NCBI GenBank assembly: GCA_044507525.1
Contig: JBIQJM010000001.1
Coordinates: forward strand, 49,678-113,677
Direction: 5' to 3'
Source of the DNA: Zeimonas sp044507525
Lineage (GTDB): Bacteria; Pseudomonadota; Gammaproteobacteria; Burkholderiales; Burkholderiaceae_E
DNA: 64,000 nucleotides
The position numbers were made by a program, and so were the translations under genes. Shown piece after piece: positions 18,121 to 26,715 of this stretch; the first letter of the stretch is position 1, and each line of letters begins with the position of its first letter. Under the pieces are notes generated by a model. It made no database searches. It worked only from the letters and a program-made list of their open reading frames with translations, and was not told the origin of the DNA.

Positions 18121-19296
18121 TCAGCGCAGCGGCTCGCCTCGCCACGCCCCGAGCAGCGGCACGCGCATCTCGTCTTCGCTCGGCCCGCCGTGCATGCCGA
18201 TGAAGCGCATCGGCGCCTCGCCTTCGAGCGTGTCGACCAGCGTGACGCAACGCCGCGGGACGAGCACGTGCGTACCGAGTCGCCCGGCAAGCGCATCGCC
18301 CTCGCCGAACCAGCCGGCGTCGAGCAACTCCTGCGACCGATGCACGTCGAAGGCGTCGCCGAGCGCCGCGCGGACGGTCTCGCCGAAGCGCTCGACGGCC
18401 TCGGGGCGCACCGTACAGAGCGGCACGCGGGGCTCGCCGGTCAGCGGTCGCTCGAGGCACGCCGCGATCGACGGAAACTGCTCGAGCTGCAGCTGATCGT
18501 CTTCGGCGACGTCGACGAAACCGTGGTCGGCCGTTGCGAGCACGAGGGCGTCGCGATCGTGCATCCGCTCGACGAGCCGGCCGAACCAGCGATCGAGCCG
18601 GCGCACGACGGCCGCGGCCTCGTCGCTCGTGCAGCCCGCTTCGTGGCTCACGGTGTCGAAGTGCGGCAGGTAGACGAAGATGCTCGCCGCGCCGCCCGCC
18701 TCGTCGAGCAATGTCTCGAGCCGCTCGACCGTCTCGTCGAGGCTGCGATACGCGACGATCGTCGACCCGGAATACGCGTGGCGCGAGAACTCGGAATCGG
18801 CGATCTGCGCCGGCAACAGCGCGAACGCCGGCACGCGGCAGCGCGTCATCCACGGCGCCCACGCCCAGGTGTCCGCGGCGAGCAGCTTCGCGGTGTGATC
18901 GCTGCGCAGGTCCATCGGCAGCGTGCGGATGACCGCCTGCGCCGCCTCCGACCACATCAGCCAGCCCGGGTTGCCGTGCGCCGCGGGTGGCGCGGCGGCC
19001 GACAGGGCCGACAGCGCGGGCGCGGTGCTCGACGGAAAGACGGAATCGAGCGAACGAACACGGAAGTGCGCGAGCGCGCCGTCGGGCGCATGCATGCCCA
19101 GTTGTCGTTCGCCGAGCCCGTCCATCAGCACGAACACGGCCGCACGGCACGACGCCAGCGCGTCGACGAGCGGGCGGTCGGGCAGTGCAGGAACCGCGCA
19201 GCGCGCGCCGAATCGCCCGGCGAGCGAAGCCGCGACGGAAACGATGCTCGAAGCGGCCCCGAAATCGGTGGGGCCGCACAGCGGTGATCGCGTCAC
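18121..19296 (-). CDS. type I phosphodiesterase/nucleotide pyrophosphatase family protein
   Basis: A 391-aa member of the alkaline-phosphatase superfamily, NPP-like branch. The metal and nucleophile motifs are in order: VFVLMDGLG (about residues 54-62), the nucleophile threonine in SVFPSSTAPALSAL, the zinc ligands in LPHFDTVSHEAG and TADHGFVD, and GMHGG near the end. No signal peptide is seen, so it is probably cytoplasmic. The start is GTG at 19296, preceded by GGAGG at six bases. Substrate unknown (nucleotide, phosphonate or phosphodiester). The adjacent gene thiD does not indicate a role. Confidence 0.8.
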   Translation of the reverse strand: MTRSPLCGPTDFGAASSIVSVAASLAGRFGARCAVPALPDRPLVDALASCRAAVFVLMDGLGERQLGMHAPDGALAHFRVRSLDSVFPSSTAPALSALSAAAPPAAHGNPGWLMWSEAAQAVIRTLPMDLRSDHTAKLLAADTWAWAPWMTRCRVPAFALLPAQIADSEFSRHAYSGSTIVAYRSLDETVERLETLLDEAGGAASIFVYLPHFDTVSHEAGCTSDEAAAVVRRLDRWFGRLVERMHDRDALVLATADHGFVDVAEDDQLQLEQFPSIAACLERPLTGEPRVPLCTVRPEAVERFGETVRAALGDAFDVHRSQELLDAGWFGEGDALAGRLGTHVLVPRRCVTLVDTLEGEAPMRFIGMHGGPSEDEMRVPLLGAWRGEPLR

Positions 19297-19377
19297 CGGA
19301 AACCTCCGCTCGAAGCGACGATCGACGCGGCGGTTCCCGGCGCGCGTCCGGCAGCCGTGCCGGACGCGGACATGCGA

Positions 19378-19896
19378 TCAGTGGCGATGACCCCGGCCGC
19401 GATCGCCGCGATGTCGGTGATGGGAATGGCGGTCGTGCGACCAGCCATGATCCGCACGATACCGCACGTGCGGCGGCTTCACGTGAACGACCCTGGGAGC
19501 GCGATACACGACGCGCGGCGGGGGGATCACCACCGGCGCAGGCGCGTAGTACACGGGAGGCGCCGCGTAGTAGACGGGCGGCGCCGGGACGTAGACCGGG
19601 GCCGGATGGCCGAAGCCGACCGAAGCGCCGTATCCGGAGTGACGATGCTGCGCGGCCGCCGCACCCGCCGCGGCGCCGATCGCGCCGCCGATCACCGCCC
19701 CGTCGCGTCCGCCGATCGATTGACCGATGAGCGCGCCCGCTCCGCCGCCGACGATCGCACCGAGCACCGGCTGCGAAGCCTGTGCGGGCGGCGCCAGCCA
19801 CACGGCCGCGGACAACGCGAGCGCCGAGGCAGCCATCCACCGCAGCGCAACCGGCGAGATCCGCCGTGCCGCAGGGAGAATTCGTGTTTCGTTCAT
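19378..19896 (-). CDS. glycine-zipper exported surface protein
   Basis: A 172-aa exported protein with a glycine-zipper membrane segment. The ATG at 19896 has GAGGAG at six bases. A long signal segment ends near PAQA. Residues 44-81 hold repeated GxxxG spacing (GAIVGGGAGALIGQSIGG, then GGAIGAAAGAA), typical of Rick_17kDa/glycine-zipper 2TM proteins. After this come proline-tyrosine repeats (VYVPAPPVYYAAPPVYYAPA) and a C-terminal tail very rich in histidine and arginine. Similar small proteins are common in Burkholderiales, with no established role beyond envelope localisation. Confidence 0.75.
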   Translation of the reverse strand: MNETRILPAARRISPVALRWMAASALALSAAVWLAPPAQASQPVLGAIVGGGAGALIGQSIGGRDGAVIGGAIGAAAGAAAAQHRHSGYGASVGFGHPAPVYVPAPPVYYAAPPVYYAPAPVVIPPPRVVYRAPRVVHVKPPHVRYRADHGWSHDRHSHHRHRGDRGRGHRH

Positions 19897-20112
19897 CGTC
19901 GACTCCTCGATTCGGCGGCCGGGCGCTGTCGCCCGACCCTCGCAGCCAGCGTAGGCCGGGCGGTCGCGCCCGGCCAGCCCCGATCCTGCAAAAGGCGTAA
20001 CAGTGTGTAAGGGAGAACCCGCGGCCGCCGCGCGCCGACTGACCCCCGCAGGGATTTCCTCGTAGCATCGTTTTACGCGCCGCCCAACGGAACGAACGGA
20101 AGAAGATCGCAC

Positions 20113-22257
20113 ATGCGCCTGCGCACGGTATGGATCGGACTCGCCGTCGTGGTCGCCCTGATCGCGACGGCGATCGTCGTCTTCATCGCCACCTTCGACG
20201 CGAATCGCTACAAGCCGACGATCGTCGAGCTCGTCGAGCGGCACACGGGCCGCAAACTGGCGATCGAAGGCGAGCTCTCGCTGTCGGTCTGGCCCGGCAT
20301 CGCGCTCTCGATGGACCGGGCGACGCTCTCCGGGCCGAGAGGCGAGGGACGCTTCGCGAGCATCGAGTCGGCGAACATCGGCGTGAAACTGCGCCCGCTG
20401 CTGGCGCGCCAAGTGCAGATCGAGCGCGTCGCGCTCGACGGCCTCAGTGTGGACGCCGTGCGGCACGCCGACGGCAGCACGAACTTCGACGACCTGCTCG
20501 CACGCCTGAAGGAACCGGGCGCCGACGGCAGCGCATCGCCGGCCCCGCCCGCCACGCCCGGCGATGCCGCGTCGGCTGCCGCGACGAGCGTGACCGTCGC
20601 GGAAGTCGCGCTGCGCGACGCCTCGCTCGGCTGGCGCGACGAGGCCGCCGGCGACGAATGGCGGCTGCACGGCCTCGACCTCGACGCCGACCGCATCGGA
20701 AGCGGCGAGCCCGGCAGGGTGCAGGCGAGCGGCCGGCTCACCGGCAAGAAAGCAGGCATCGACGCACAGCTGAACGCGTCGAGCCGCTATCGCGCCGACT
20801 TCGCGACGGGACGCATCGAGCTCTCCGACGCCCGGCTCGCCGCGACGACCGACGACGGCATCACCGCGCAGCTGGAAGCGCCGGCGCTGACGATCGCCGG
20901 CGCTTCGATCGCGGGCAAGCCGGTGGCGCTGCAGGTGCAGATGCAACGCGACGCGAGCAAGCTCGACGCGTCGCTGTCCACCGAGATATCGGCGCCCGCG
21001 CAACAGCCGATCACCTTGCGCGACATTCGCGCGAACCTCACGGTCTCGGGCGCGGGCCTGCCCGCCGACGGCGTCAAGGTCTCGCTCGGCGGGCAGGGAG
21101 CGATCGACCTGCAGCGAAAGACCGCGTCGCTCGATCTCCAGGGCCGCGTCGACGAATCGCCGATGCAGGCGCGCTTCACGGTGCCCAGCCTGTCGCCGTT
21201 GGCGTTGCAGTTCGACCTGCAGGCCGAACGGCTCGACGTCGACCGTTTCCGCGGCGCACCGGCGCCGGGCCCCTCCGGCGCCCCGGCCGGTGGCGCGTCG
21301 GGCGGCACGCAGCCGAAGGCAGCCGCACCGGCCCCCGCCGCGATCCCGATCCCCCCGATCGCCGACGTCGACACCACCGGCTCGCTGCGCATCGGCGTGC
21401 TGCGCGCCGCCGGCGTCGACCTGCGCGACCTCACGATGACGCTGCGCTCCGGCAAGGGGCGCATCGACGTCACGCGCCTTGCCGCGGGGCTGCTCGGCGG
21501 CACCGCCAACGGCAATGCCTCGCTCGCGAAGAGCGGTCGCGCCGCGCTGAAGATGCGGCTGAACGACGTCGACGTCGGACTGGCGTTGCGCGAGTTCGCA
21601 CGACGCGACGTGCTCGAAGGACGCGGCAGCGTCTCGATCGACGTCGCCGGCACCGGCACGACGGTACCGGCGCTCGAGCGTTCGCTCTCCGGCAGCGCGC
21701 GCATCGCGCTGCGCGACGGTGCGATCCGGGGCATCGACCTGGGCAAGGTGCTGCAGAAGGTCGAGAGCACGATCGCCGCGGTGCGCGGCGGCGGCCCGGG
21801 CCAGGCGCTGCAGGACCGCGCCGGCGGCGGCGAGAGGACGGCGTTCTCGTCGCTCGACGCGAGCTTCGCGATCCGCCAGGGCGTGGCCCACAACGACGAT
21901 CTCGACGTGCGCTCGCCGCTGCTGCGCGTCGGGGGCAGCGGCACCATCGACATCCCGGAACAGACGGTCGACTACCTGCTGCGCGTCTCGCTCGTCGGCA
22001 GCCTCGCCGGACAAGGCGGCGCGGAGCGCTCCGCGCTGCGCGGCGTCACGATCCCGGTGCGCGTCGCCGGTCCGATGGCCGCGCTGTCGTACAGCGTGGA
22101 AGTCGAGCGCCTCGCACGCGACGCACTGAAGCAGGAAGTGACCCGGCAGCTCGAGGAACGCCTGCTCGGCAGGAGCAAGTCGGGCGACTCCGGCGACGCC
22201 GGCGAATCGTCGAAGCCGAATCCGCGCGACCTGTTGCGCGGACTCATCGGGCGCTGA
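20113..22257 (+). CDS. AsmA family protein
   Basis: A 714-aa AsmA-like protein, a bridge-like lipid-transfer-type family anchored in the inner membrane and extending through the periplasm. One N-terminal helix (about residues 7-29) is followed by the family start FDANRYKPTIVELVERHTGRKLAIEGELSLSVWPGIAL, in which the DANRYK and GRxLxIxG elements are diagnostic. A proline/alanine linker lies near residues 390-415, and the C-terminal AsmA_2-like domain (about 490-700) ends in a serine/glycine-rich tail. The ATG has GGAAGAAG upstream. It is likely monocistronic and divergent from the glycine-zipper gene across 216 bases. Confidence 0.88.
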   Translation: MRLRTVWIGLAVVVALIATAIVVFIATFDANRYKPTIVELVERHTGRKLAIEGELSLSVWPGIALSMDRATLSGPRGEGRFASIESANIGVKLRPLLARQVQIERVALDGLSVDAVRHADGSTNFDDLLARLKEPGADGSASPAPPATPGDAASAAATSVTVAEVALRDASLGWRDEAAGDEWRLHGLDLDADRIGSGEPGRVQASGRLTGKKAGIDAQLNASSRYRADFATGRIELSDARLAATTDDGITAQLEAPALTIAGASIAGKPVALQVQMQRDASKLDASLSTEISAPAQQPITLRDIRANLTVSGAGLPADGVKVSLGGQGAIDLQRKTASLDLQGRVDESPMQARFTVPSLSPLALQFDLQAERLDVDRFRGAPAPGPSGAPAGGASGGTQPKAAAPAPAAIPIPPIADVDTTGSLRIGVLRAAGVDLRDLTMTLRSGKGRIDVTRLAAGLLGGTANGNASLAKSGRAALKMRLNDVDVGLALREFARRDVLEGRGSVSIDVAGTGTTVPALERSLSGSARIALRDGAIRGIDLGKVLQKVESTIAAVRGGGPGQALQDRAGGGERTAFSSLDASFAIRQGVAHNDDLDVRSPLLRVGGSGTIDIPEQTVDYLLRVSLVGSLAGQGGAERSALRGVTIPVRVAGPMAALSYSVEVERLARDALKQEVTRQLEERLLGRSKSGDSGDAGESSKPNPRDLLRGLIGR

Positions 22258-22384
22258 CCGTTCCGCCGAGGACCGGCCTGCGCTTTCAGGGCGCGCGACG
22301 AAGCGCGGGCAAATTTCCGTATCATTGCGCGGGATACGCGCTGCTCGCCGCGGCGCACCCGCCTTCTCACTTTCCTGTCCATCG

Positions 22385-22933
22385 ATGACATCCCCGCTGG
22401 CCCTCGACCCGATGCGTTTCACCCAGAAGTCGAGCTACGCCTACGAAGACCTGATCGCCTGCGGCCACGGAGACCTGTTCGGCCCGGGCAACGCGCGCCT
22501 GCCGTTGCCGCCGATGCTGATGTTCGATCGCATCACCGAGATCTCCGCCACCGGCGGCGCCTTCGACAAGGGCTACATGAAGGCGGAATTCGACATCCGG
22601 CCCGATCTCTGGTTCTTCAGCTGCCACTTCGAGGGCGACCCGGTGATGCCCGGCTGCCTGGGCCTCGACTCCCTGTGGCAGATGCTCGGCTTCTTCCTCG
22701 GCTGGACGGGCGCGCCCGGCTCGGGCCGCGCGCTCGGGCTCGCGCAGCTGAAGTTCACCGGACAGATCCTGCCGGAGACGAAACGCGTCGATTACCGCAT
22801 CGACGTCAAGCGCGTGATCAATCGACGCCTGGTGCTGGGAGTGGCCGACGGCGAGGTGCGCGCCGACGGCGAATTGATCTATCAGGCCTCCGACCTGCAG
22901 GTGGGGCTGTTCGAAAACCCGAAGTCGATCTAG
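22385..22933 (+). CDS. fabA: 3-hydroxydecanoyl-ACP dehydratase/isomerase FabA
   Basis: FabA dehydrates 3-hydroxydecanoyl-ACP and isomerises the product to cis-3-decenoyl-ACP, starting unsaturated fatty acid synthesis. The hot-dog active-site segment CHFEGDPVMPGCLGLDSLWQ holds the catalytic His and Asp (H81 and D95 from this start). From the ATG at 22385 the protein is 182 aa; starting at the next ATG (22412) gives 173 aa and His/Asp numbering close to the E. coli enzyme, so 22412 may be the real start. It is paired with fabB four bases on, the classical fabAB arrangement. Confidence 0.95.
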   Translation: MTSPLALDPMRFTQKSSYAYEDLIACGHGDLFGPGNARLPLPPMLMFDRITEISATGGAFDKGYMKAEFDIRPDLWFFSCHFEGDPVMPGCLGLDSLWQMLGFFLGWTGAPGSGRALGLAQLKFTGQILPETKRVDYRIDVKRVINRRLVLGVADGEVRADGELIYQASDLQVGLFENPKSI

Positions 22934-22937
22934 AGAC

Positions 22938-24173
22938 ATGAACGGTACGCGACGCGTCGTCGTCACGGGAATGGGCATCGTTTCGTGCATCGGCACGGAT
23001 GCCGGACAGGTGCTCGATTCCCTGCGCGGGGGCCGCTCGGGCATCTCCTTCATTCCGGAGTACGCCGAGCTCGGCTTCCGCAGCCAGGTGGCCGGACGCC
23101 CGGAAATCGATCTCGACGCGGCCATCGACCGCAAGCTGCGCCGCTTCATGGGCGACGGCGCCGCCTACCTGCACCTGTCGATGGAGCAGGCGATCGCCGA
23201 CGCCGGACTCGCTCCCGACCAGGTCTCGAACGAGCGCACCGGCATCGTCGTCGGTTCCGGCGGCCCTTCCACGCGCAACCAGGTCGAGGCGGCCGCGATC
23301 TGCAAGGAACGCGGCCCGAAGCGCGTCGGTCCCTACATGGTGCCGCGCTGCATGTCGTCGACGACCTCGGCCACCGCGGCGACGAACTTCCGGATCCGCG
23401 GAGTCAACTACTCGATCTCGTCGGCCTGCTCGACGTCCGCGCACTGCATCGGCAATGCCTCCGAGCTCATCCAGTGGGGCAAGCAGGACCTGATGTTCGC
23501 CGGCGGCGCCGAGGAGCTCGACTGGACCCTGTCGGTGCTGTTCGACGCAATGGGGGCGATGTCGTCGAAGTACAACGACCGCCCGCAACAGGCGTCGCGC
23601 GCGTACGACGCGAACCGCGACGGGTTCGTCATCGCCGGGGGCGGAGGCGTCGTCGTGCTCGAGGAGCTCGAGCACGCGAAGGCGCGCGGTGCGCGCATCT
23701 ACGCCGAGATCGTCGGCTACGGCGCCACCTCCGACGGCCACGACATGGTCGCGCCGAGCGGCGAAGGCGCGGTTCGCTGCATGCGGCAGGCGCTCGCCAC
23801 CGTGAAGACGCCGGTCAGCTACGTCAACACGCACGGCACGAGCACGCCGGTGGGCGACATCACCGAGCTCGACGCCATCCGCCAGGTGTTCGGCGAGCGC
23901 GGCCAGCCGCTGCCGCACGTCTCGTCGACGAAGTCGATGACCGGCCACTCGCTGGGCGCCACCGGGGTGCAGGAAGCGATCTACTGCCTGTTGATGCTGC
24001 AGAACGACTTCGTCGCGCCGAGCATCAACATCGAGACGCTCGACGCAGGCGCCGAAGGCGTGCCGATCGCGCGCGAACGCGTCGACGGCGTGCGGCACGA
24101 AGCCATCCTGTCGAACAGCTTCGGCTTCGGCGGCACCAACTGCACGCTCGCGCTCGCGCGCTACACCGGTTGA
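22938..24173 (+). CDS. fabB: 3-oxoacyl-ACP synthase I FabB
   Basis: FabB (411 aa), the condensing enzyme that elongates cis-3-decenoyl-ACP. The catalytic triad is complete: C164 in SACSTSAH, H299 in NTHGTSTPVGD and H337 in TGHSLGATG. The C-terminal NSFGFGGTNCTL glycine loop is intact. It begins four bases after fabA, so the two are co-transcribed. Size and order are standard. Confidence 0.97.
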   Translation: MNGTRRVVVTGMGIVSCIGTDAGQVLDSLRGGRSGISFIPEYAELGFRSQVAGRPEIDLDAAIDRKLRRFMGDGAAYLHLSMEQAIADAGLAPDQVSNERTGIVVGSGGPSTRNQVEAAAICKERGPKRVGPYMVPRCMSSTTSATAATNFRIRGVNYSISSACSTSAHCIGNASELIQWGKQDLMFAGGAEELDWTLSVLFDAMGAMSSKYNDRPQQASRAYDANRDGFVIAGGGGVVVLEELEHAKARGARIYAEIVGYGATSDGHDMVAPSGEGAVRCMRQALATVKTPVSYVNTHGTSTPVGDITELDAIRQVFGERGQPLPHVSSTKSMTGHSLGATGVQEAIYCLLMLQNDFVAPSINIETLDAGAEGVPIARERVDGVRHEAILSNSFGFGGTNCTLALARYTG

Positions 24174-24286
24174 TCGGAGCCGCCCGCAGCGCAGCGCCTC
24201 GCCCGCCCGGGCGGGCTGCCGGGCCTGCTGCGCCGCGGAAGGTCATTGATAGAATGCCGCCACCTCCGATCCCCCCGCAGCCCCGT

Positions 24287-24952
24287 ATGGACTTCGAACG
24301 CGCGCGCTTCAACATGGTCGAGCAGCAGATCCGCACCTGGGAGGTGCTCGACCCGGATGTGCTCGACACGCTGTTCGCGGTGCATCGGGAAGACTTCGTC
24401 CCGCCCGCCTGGCGCGCGCTCGCGTTCGGCGACCTCGAGATCCCGATCACGGTCGACGGAGTCGCCACCGGCGAATCGATGCTCTCGCCCAAGCTCGAGG
24501 CCCGGATACTGCAGTCGGTGCTGCCCGAACGCTCGCACACCGTGCTGGAAATCGGCGCCGGCACCGGCCACATGGCCGCGCTGCTCGCACAGTTCGCCCG
24601 CCAGGTCGTCACCTGCGACCTGCGCGAGGACCTGTGCCGCTTCGCGCAGGCGAACCTGAAGTTCGCCGGCGTCGGCAACGTCCGGGTCGAGCACCGCAAC
24701 GGCCTGCTCGTCGCGAACGACGGCAGCTTCGACGTGATCGTGCTGTCGGGCTCGGTGCAGTTCGTGCCCGACTCGCTGCTGCAGCGGCTCGCCCCGAACG
24801 GGCGGCTGATCGCGATCGTCGGCGAGATGCCGGTGATGAGCGCCCAACGCGTCACGCGGACCGGCGATCGAGAGTTCTTCACGGAAAAGCTGTTCGAAAC
24901 CGCCGCACCGCCGCTGCGCGAGTTCCCGCAGCGTGAACGTTTCCGGTTCTGA
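24287..24952 (+). CDS. protein-L-isoaspartate O-methyltransferase-like protein
   Basis: A 221-aa PIMT-family methyltransferase. SAM motif I VLEIGAGTGHMAALLA (about residues 77-92) and the preceding SPKLEARILQSVL helix are PCMT-like, and it opens DFERARFNMVEQQIRTW, the signature of the Pcm paralogue found next to a rhodanese and TolC in many betaproteobacteria. Whether it truly repairs isoaspartate is uncertain: the substrate-binding loop differs from E. coli Pcm (for example FGDLEIPITVDGVATGESM). An in-frame ATG lies 11 codons upstream (24254). It is 24 bases before the rhodanese gene. Confidence 0.85.
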   Translation: MDFERARFNMVEQQIRTWEVLDPDVLDTLFAVHREDFVPPAWRALAFGDLEIPITVDGVATGESMLSPKLEARILQSVLPERSHTVLEIGAGTGHMAALLAQFARQVVTCDLREDLCRFAQANLKFAGVGNVRVEHRNGLLVANDGSFDVIVLSGSVQFVPDSLLQRLAPNGRLIAIVGEMPVMSAQRVTRTGDREFFTEKLFETAAPPLREFPQRERFRF

Positions 24953-24976
24953 TGCCGGACGGCGCACTCGTCGACG

Positions 24977-25291
24977 ATGCAGCAGATCGCGCCGCGCGCG
25001 CTCGCGTCCTGGCTTTGCGAGGAGCCGCCGCTGCTGCTCGACGTGCGCGAGGCATGGGAGGTCGCGATCAGCGCATTTCCCGACGCGCTGCACGTGCCGA
25101 TGCGCGAGATCCCGTCGCGCCTCGACGAGCTGCCCGCGCGGCGGCCGATCGTCTGCATCTGCCACCACGGCGCGCGCAGCGCGCAGGTCGCGCTGTTCCT
25201 GGAGCACCGCGGTTTCGAGCGCGTGTACAACCTGGCAGGCGGCATCGACGCCTGGACTCGCGAAGTCGACGCGACGATTCCGCGATACTGA
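24977..25291 (+). CDS. single-domain rhodanese-like sulfurtransferase
   Basis: A 104-aa single-domain rhodanese. LLDVREAWE near residues 20-28 and the active-site loop C62-HHGARS, with the persulfide-forming cysteine, are intact, as is YNLAGGIDAW near the end. It could carry persulfide sulfur in the cytoplasm. It lies between the PIMT-like gene and a TolC-type gene, a conserved neighbourhood in this bacterial group. The reason for the linkage is not known from the sequence. Confidence 0.9.
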   Translation: MQQIAPRALASWLCEEPPLLLDVREAWEVAISAFPDALHVPMREIPSRLDELPARRPIVCICHHGARSAQVALFLEHRGFERVYNLAGGIDAWTREVDATIPRY

Positions 25292-25334
25292 GCCGGGCTT
25301 CGGGAGCCGCCGCGTCGCCCCGCTGGAGTCTCCA

Positions 25335-26669
25335 ATGAATCGCAAGACGGCCGCGAAGCTGTTTGCCGGCGCCCTTTCGTTCGCGCTGCTGGCTGCGCCC
25401 GCCGCACCCGCGTTCGCGCTCGACCTGCTGCAGGCGTGGCGCGAGGCGCTCGCCAACGACGCGCAGGTCGCGTCGGCGCGCGCGCAGCTCGACGCCACGC
25501 GCGAACGCGTGCCGCAGGCGCGCTCGCTGCTGTTGCCGGCGGTCGGGGCGAGCGCGGGGATGAACCGCGTCCGTTCCGATACCAACGTCGCGCCGACGCG
25601 CAGCTTCACGTCGGAGGCGTACTCGATCCAGCTGTCGGTGCCGCTGCTCAGCCTCCCCGAGCACGAAGCATGGGAGCAGAGCAAGCTGGCGGTCGGCATC
25701 TCCGAAGCGCAATACCTCGCTGCGCAGCAGGACCTGATCCTGCGCGTCTCGCGCGCGTATTTCGACGTGCTCGCCGCGCAGGACAACCTCGAGACGATCC
25801 ATGCACAGAAGCGTGCGATCGCCGAGCAGCTGGAAGCGGCCAAGCGCAATTTCGAGGTCGGCACGGCGACGATCACCGACCAGCAGGAAGCGCAGGCGCG
25901 CTTCGATCTCACCGTCGCGCAGGAGATCGCCGCGCAGAACGCGCTCGAGGTGCAGCGGGCGCTGCTGGCGCAGCTGATCGGCCGCCCGGCCGGCGAACTC
26001 GAGGTGCTGCGGCGCGGCGTCGCCCTGCAGCCGCCGCAGCCGACCAGCGAGGCAGCGTGGGTGCAGCAGGCGCTCGACAGCAGCCTCGCCGTGCAGCAGC
26101 AGCGCGTGAACGTCGAGATCGCACGACGCGAGATCGAGCGGCGCCGCTACGTGAAGTATCCGACCGTCGACCTCGTCGGCTCGCTCGCCCGCAACGAGAA
26201 CGCGACGCTGAACGCGGTCGGCCTGCGCTCGAACTCGGCGACGGTCGGCGTGCAGCTGTCGATGCCGCTGTACACGGGCGGCGGTATCGACGCCGGCGTG
26301 CGCGAGGCGACGGCGCTGCTCGACCGCTCGCAGTCCGACCTCGAGACGACGCGCCGGCAGGTCGAGCAGGCGGCACGCCAGGCCTACCTCGGCGTGAACA
26401 GCAGCCTCGCGCAGGCGAGCGCGCTGGAAGCGGCCGAACGCTCGAGCCAGCTCGCGCTCGAATCGAACCTGCTCGGCTACCAGGTCGGCGTGCGCATCAA
26501 CATCGACGTGCTCAACGCCCAGCAGCAGCTGTTCAGCACCCGGCGAGACCTCGCGCGCGCGCGCTACGACGTGCTCGTCAACGGACTGCTGCTGAAGTCG
26601 ACGGCGGGGGTTCTCGGCGAGGAGGACCTCGCCGCGGTGGATGCGCTGCTGACTCCACCGTCGCCCTAG
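25335..26669 (+). CDS. tolC: TolC-family outer-membrane efflux/secretion channel
   Basis: A 444-aa TolC-type outer-membrane channel. The signal peptide (about residues 1-28, cleavage near AFA-LDL) is followed by LLQAWREALANDAQV, the TolC N-terminus, and two internally similar coiled-coil/beta halves (about 29-220 and 225-430). VGTATITDQQEAQARFDL and its second-half counterpart VGVRINIDVLNAQQQLFSTR are the classic paired signatures. The ATG has TGGAG upstream. It probably serves efflux pumps or type I secretion encoded elsewhere. The family name is firm; the exact partner pump is not. Confidence 0.93.
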   Translation: MNRKTAAKLFAGALSFALLAAPAAPAFALDLLQAWREALANDAQVASARAQLDATRERVPQARSLLLPAVGASAGMNRVRSDTNVAPTRSFTSEAYSIQLSVPLLSLPEHEAWEQSKLAVGISEAQYLAAQQDLILRVSRAYFDVLAAQDNLETIHAQKRAIAEQLEAAKRNFEVGTATITDQQEAQARFDLTVAQEIAAQNALEVQRALLAQLIGRPAGELEVLRRGVALQPPQPTSEAAWVQQALDSSLAVQQQRVNVEIARREIERRRYVKYPTVDLVGSLARNENATLNAVGLRSNSATVGVQLSMPLYTGGGIDAGVREATALLDRSQSDLETTRRQVEQAARQAYLGVNSSLAQASALEAAERSSQLALESNLLGYQVGVRINIDVLNAQQQLFSTRRDLARARYDVLVNGLLLKSTAGVLGEEDLAAVDALLTPPSP

Positions 26670-26685
26670 CCGGTCGCCCGGGCGC

Positions 26686-26708
26686 GCCGGCGCCTGCTCC
26701 GCGCCGGC
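26686..26708. terminator. hairpin between convergent tolC and waaA
   Basis: An eight-base-pair perfect stem, GCCGGCGC-ctgctcc-GCGCCGGC, lies in the 46-base gap between two convergent genes. It has no T-run but is well placed to end transcription from both sides. Confidence 0.4.
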
Positions 26709-26715
26709 CGGCCCG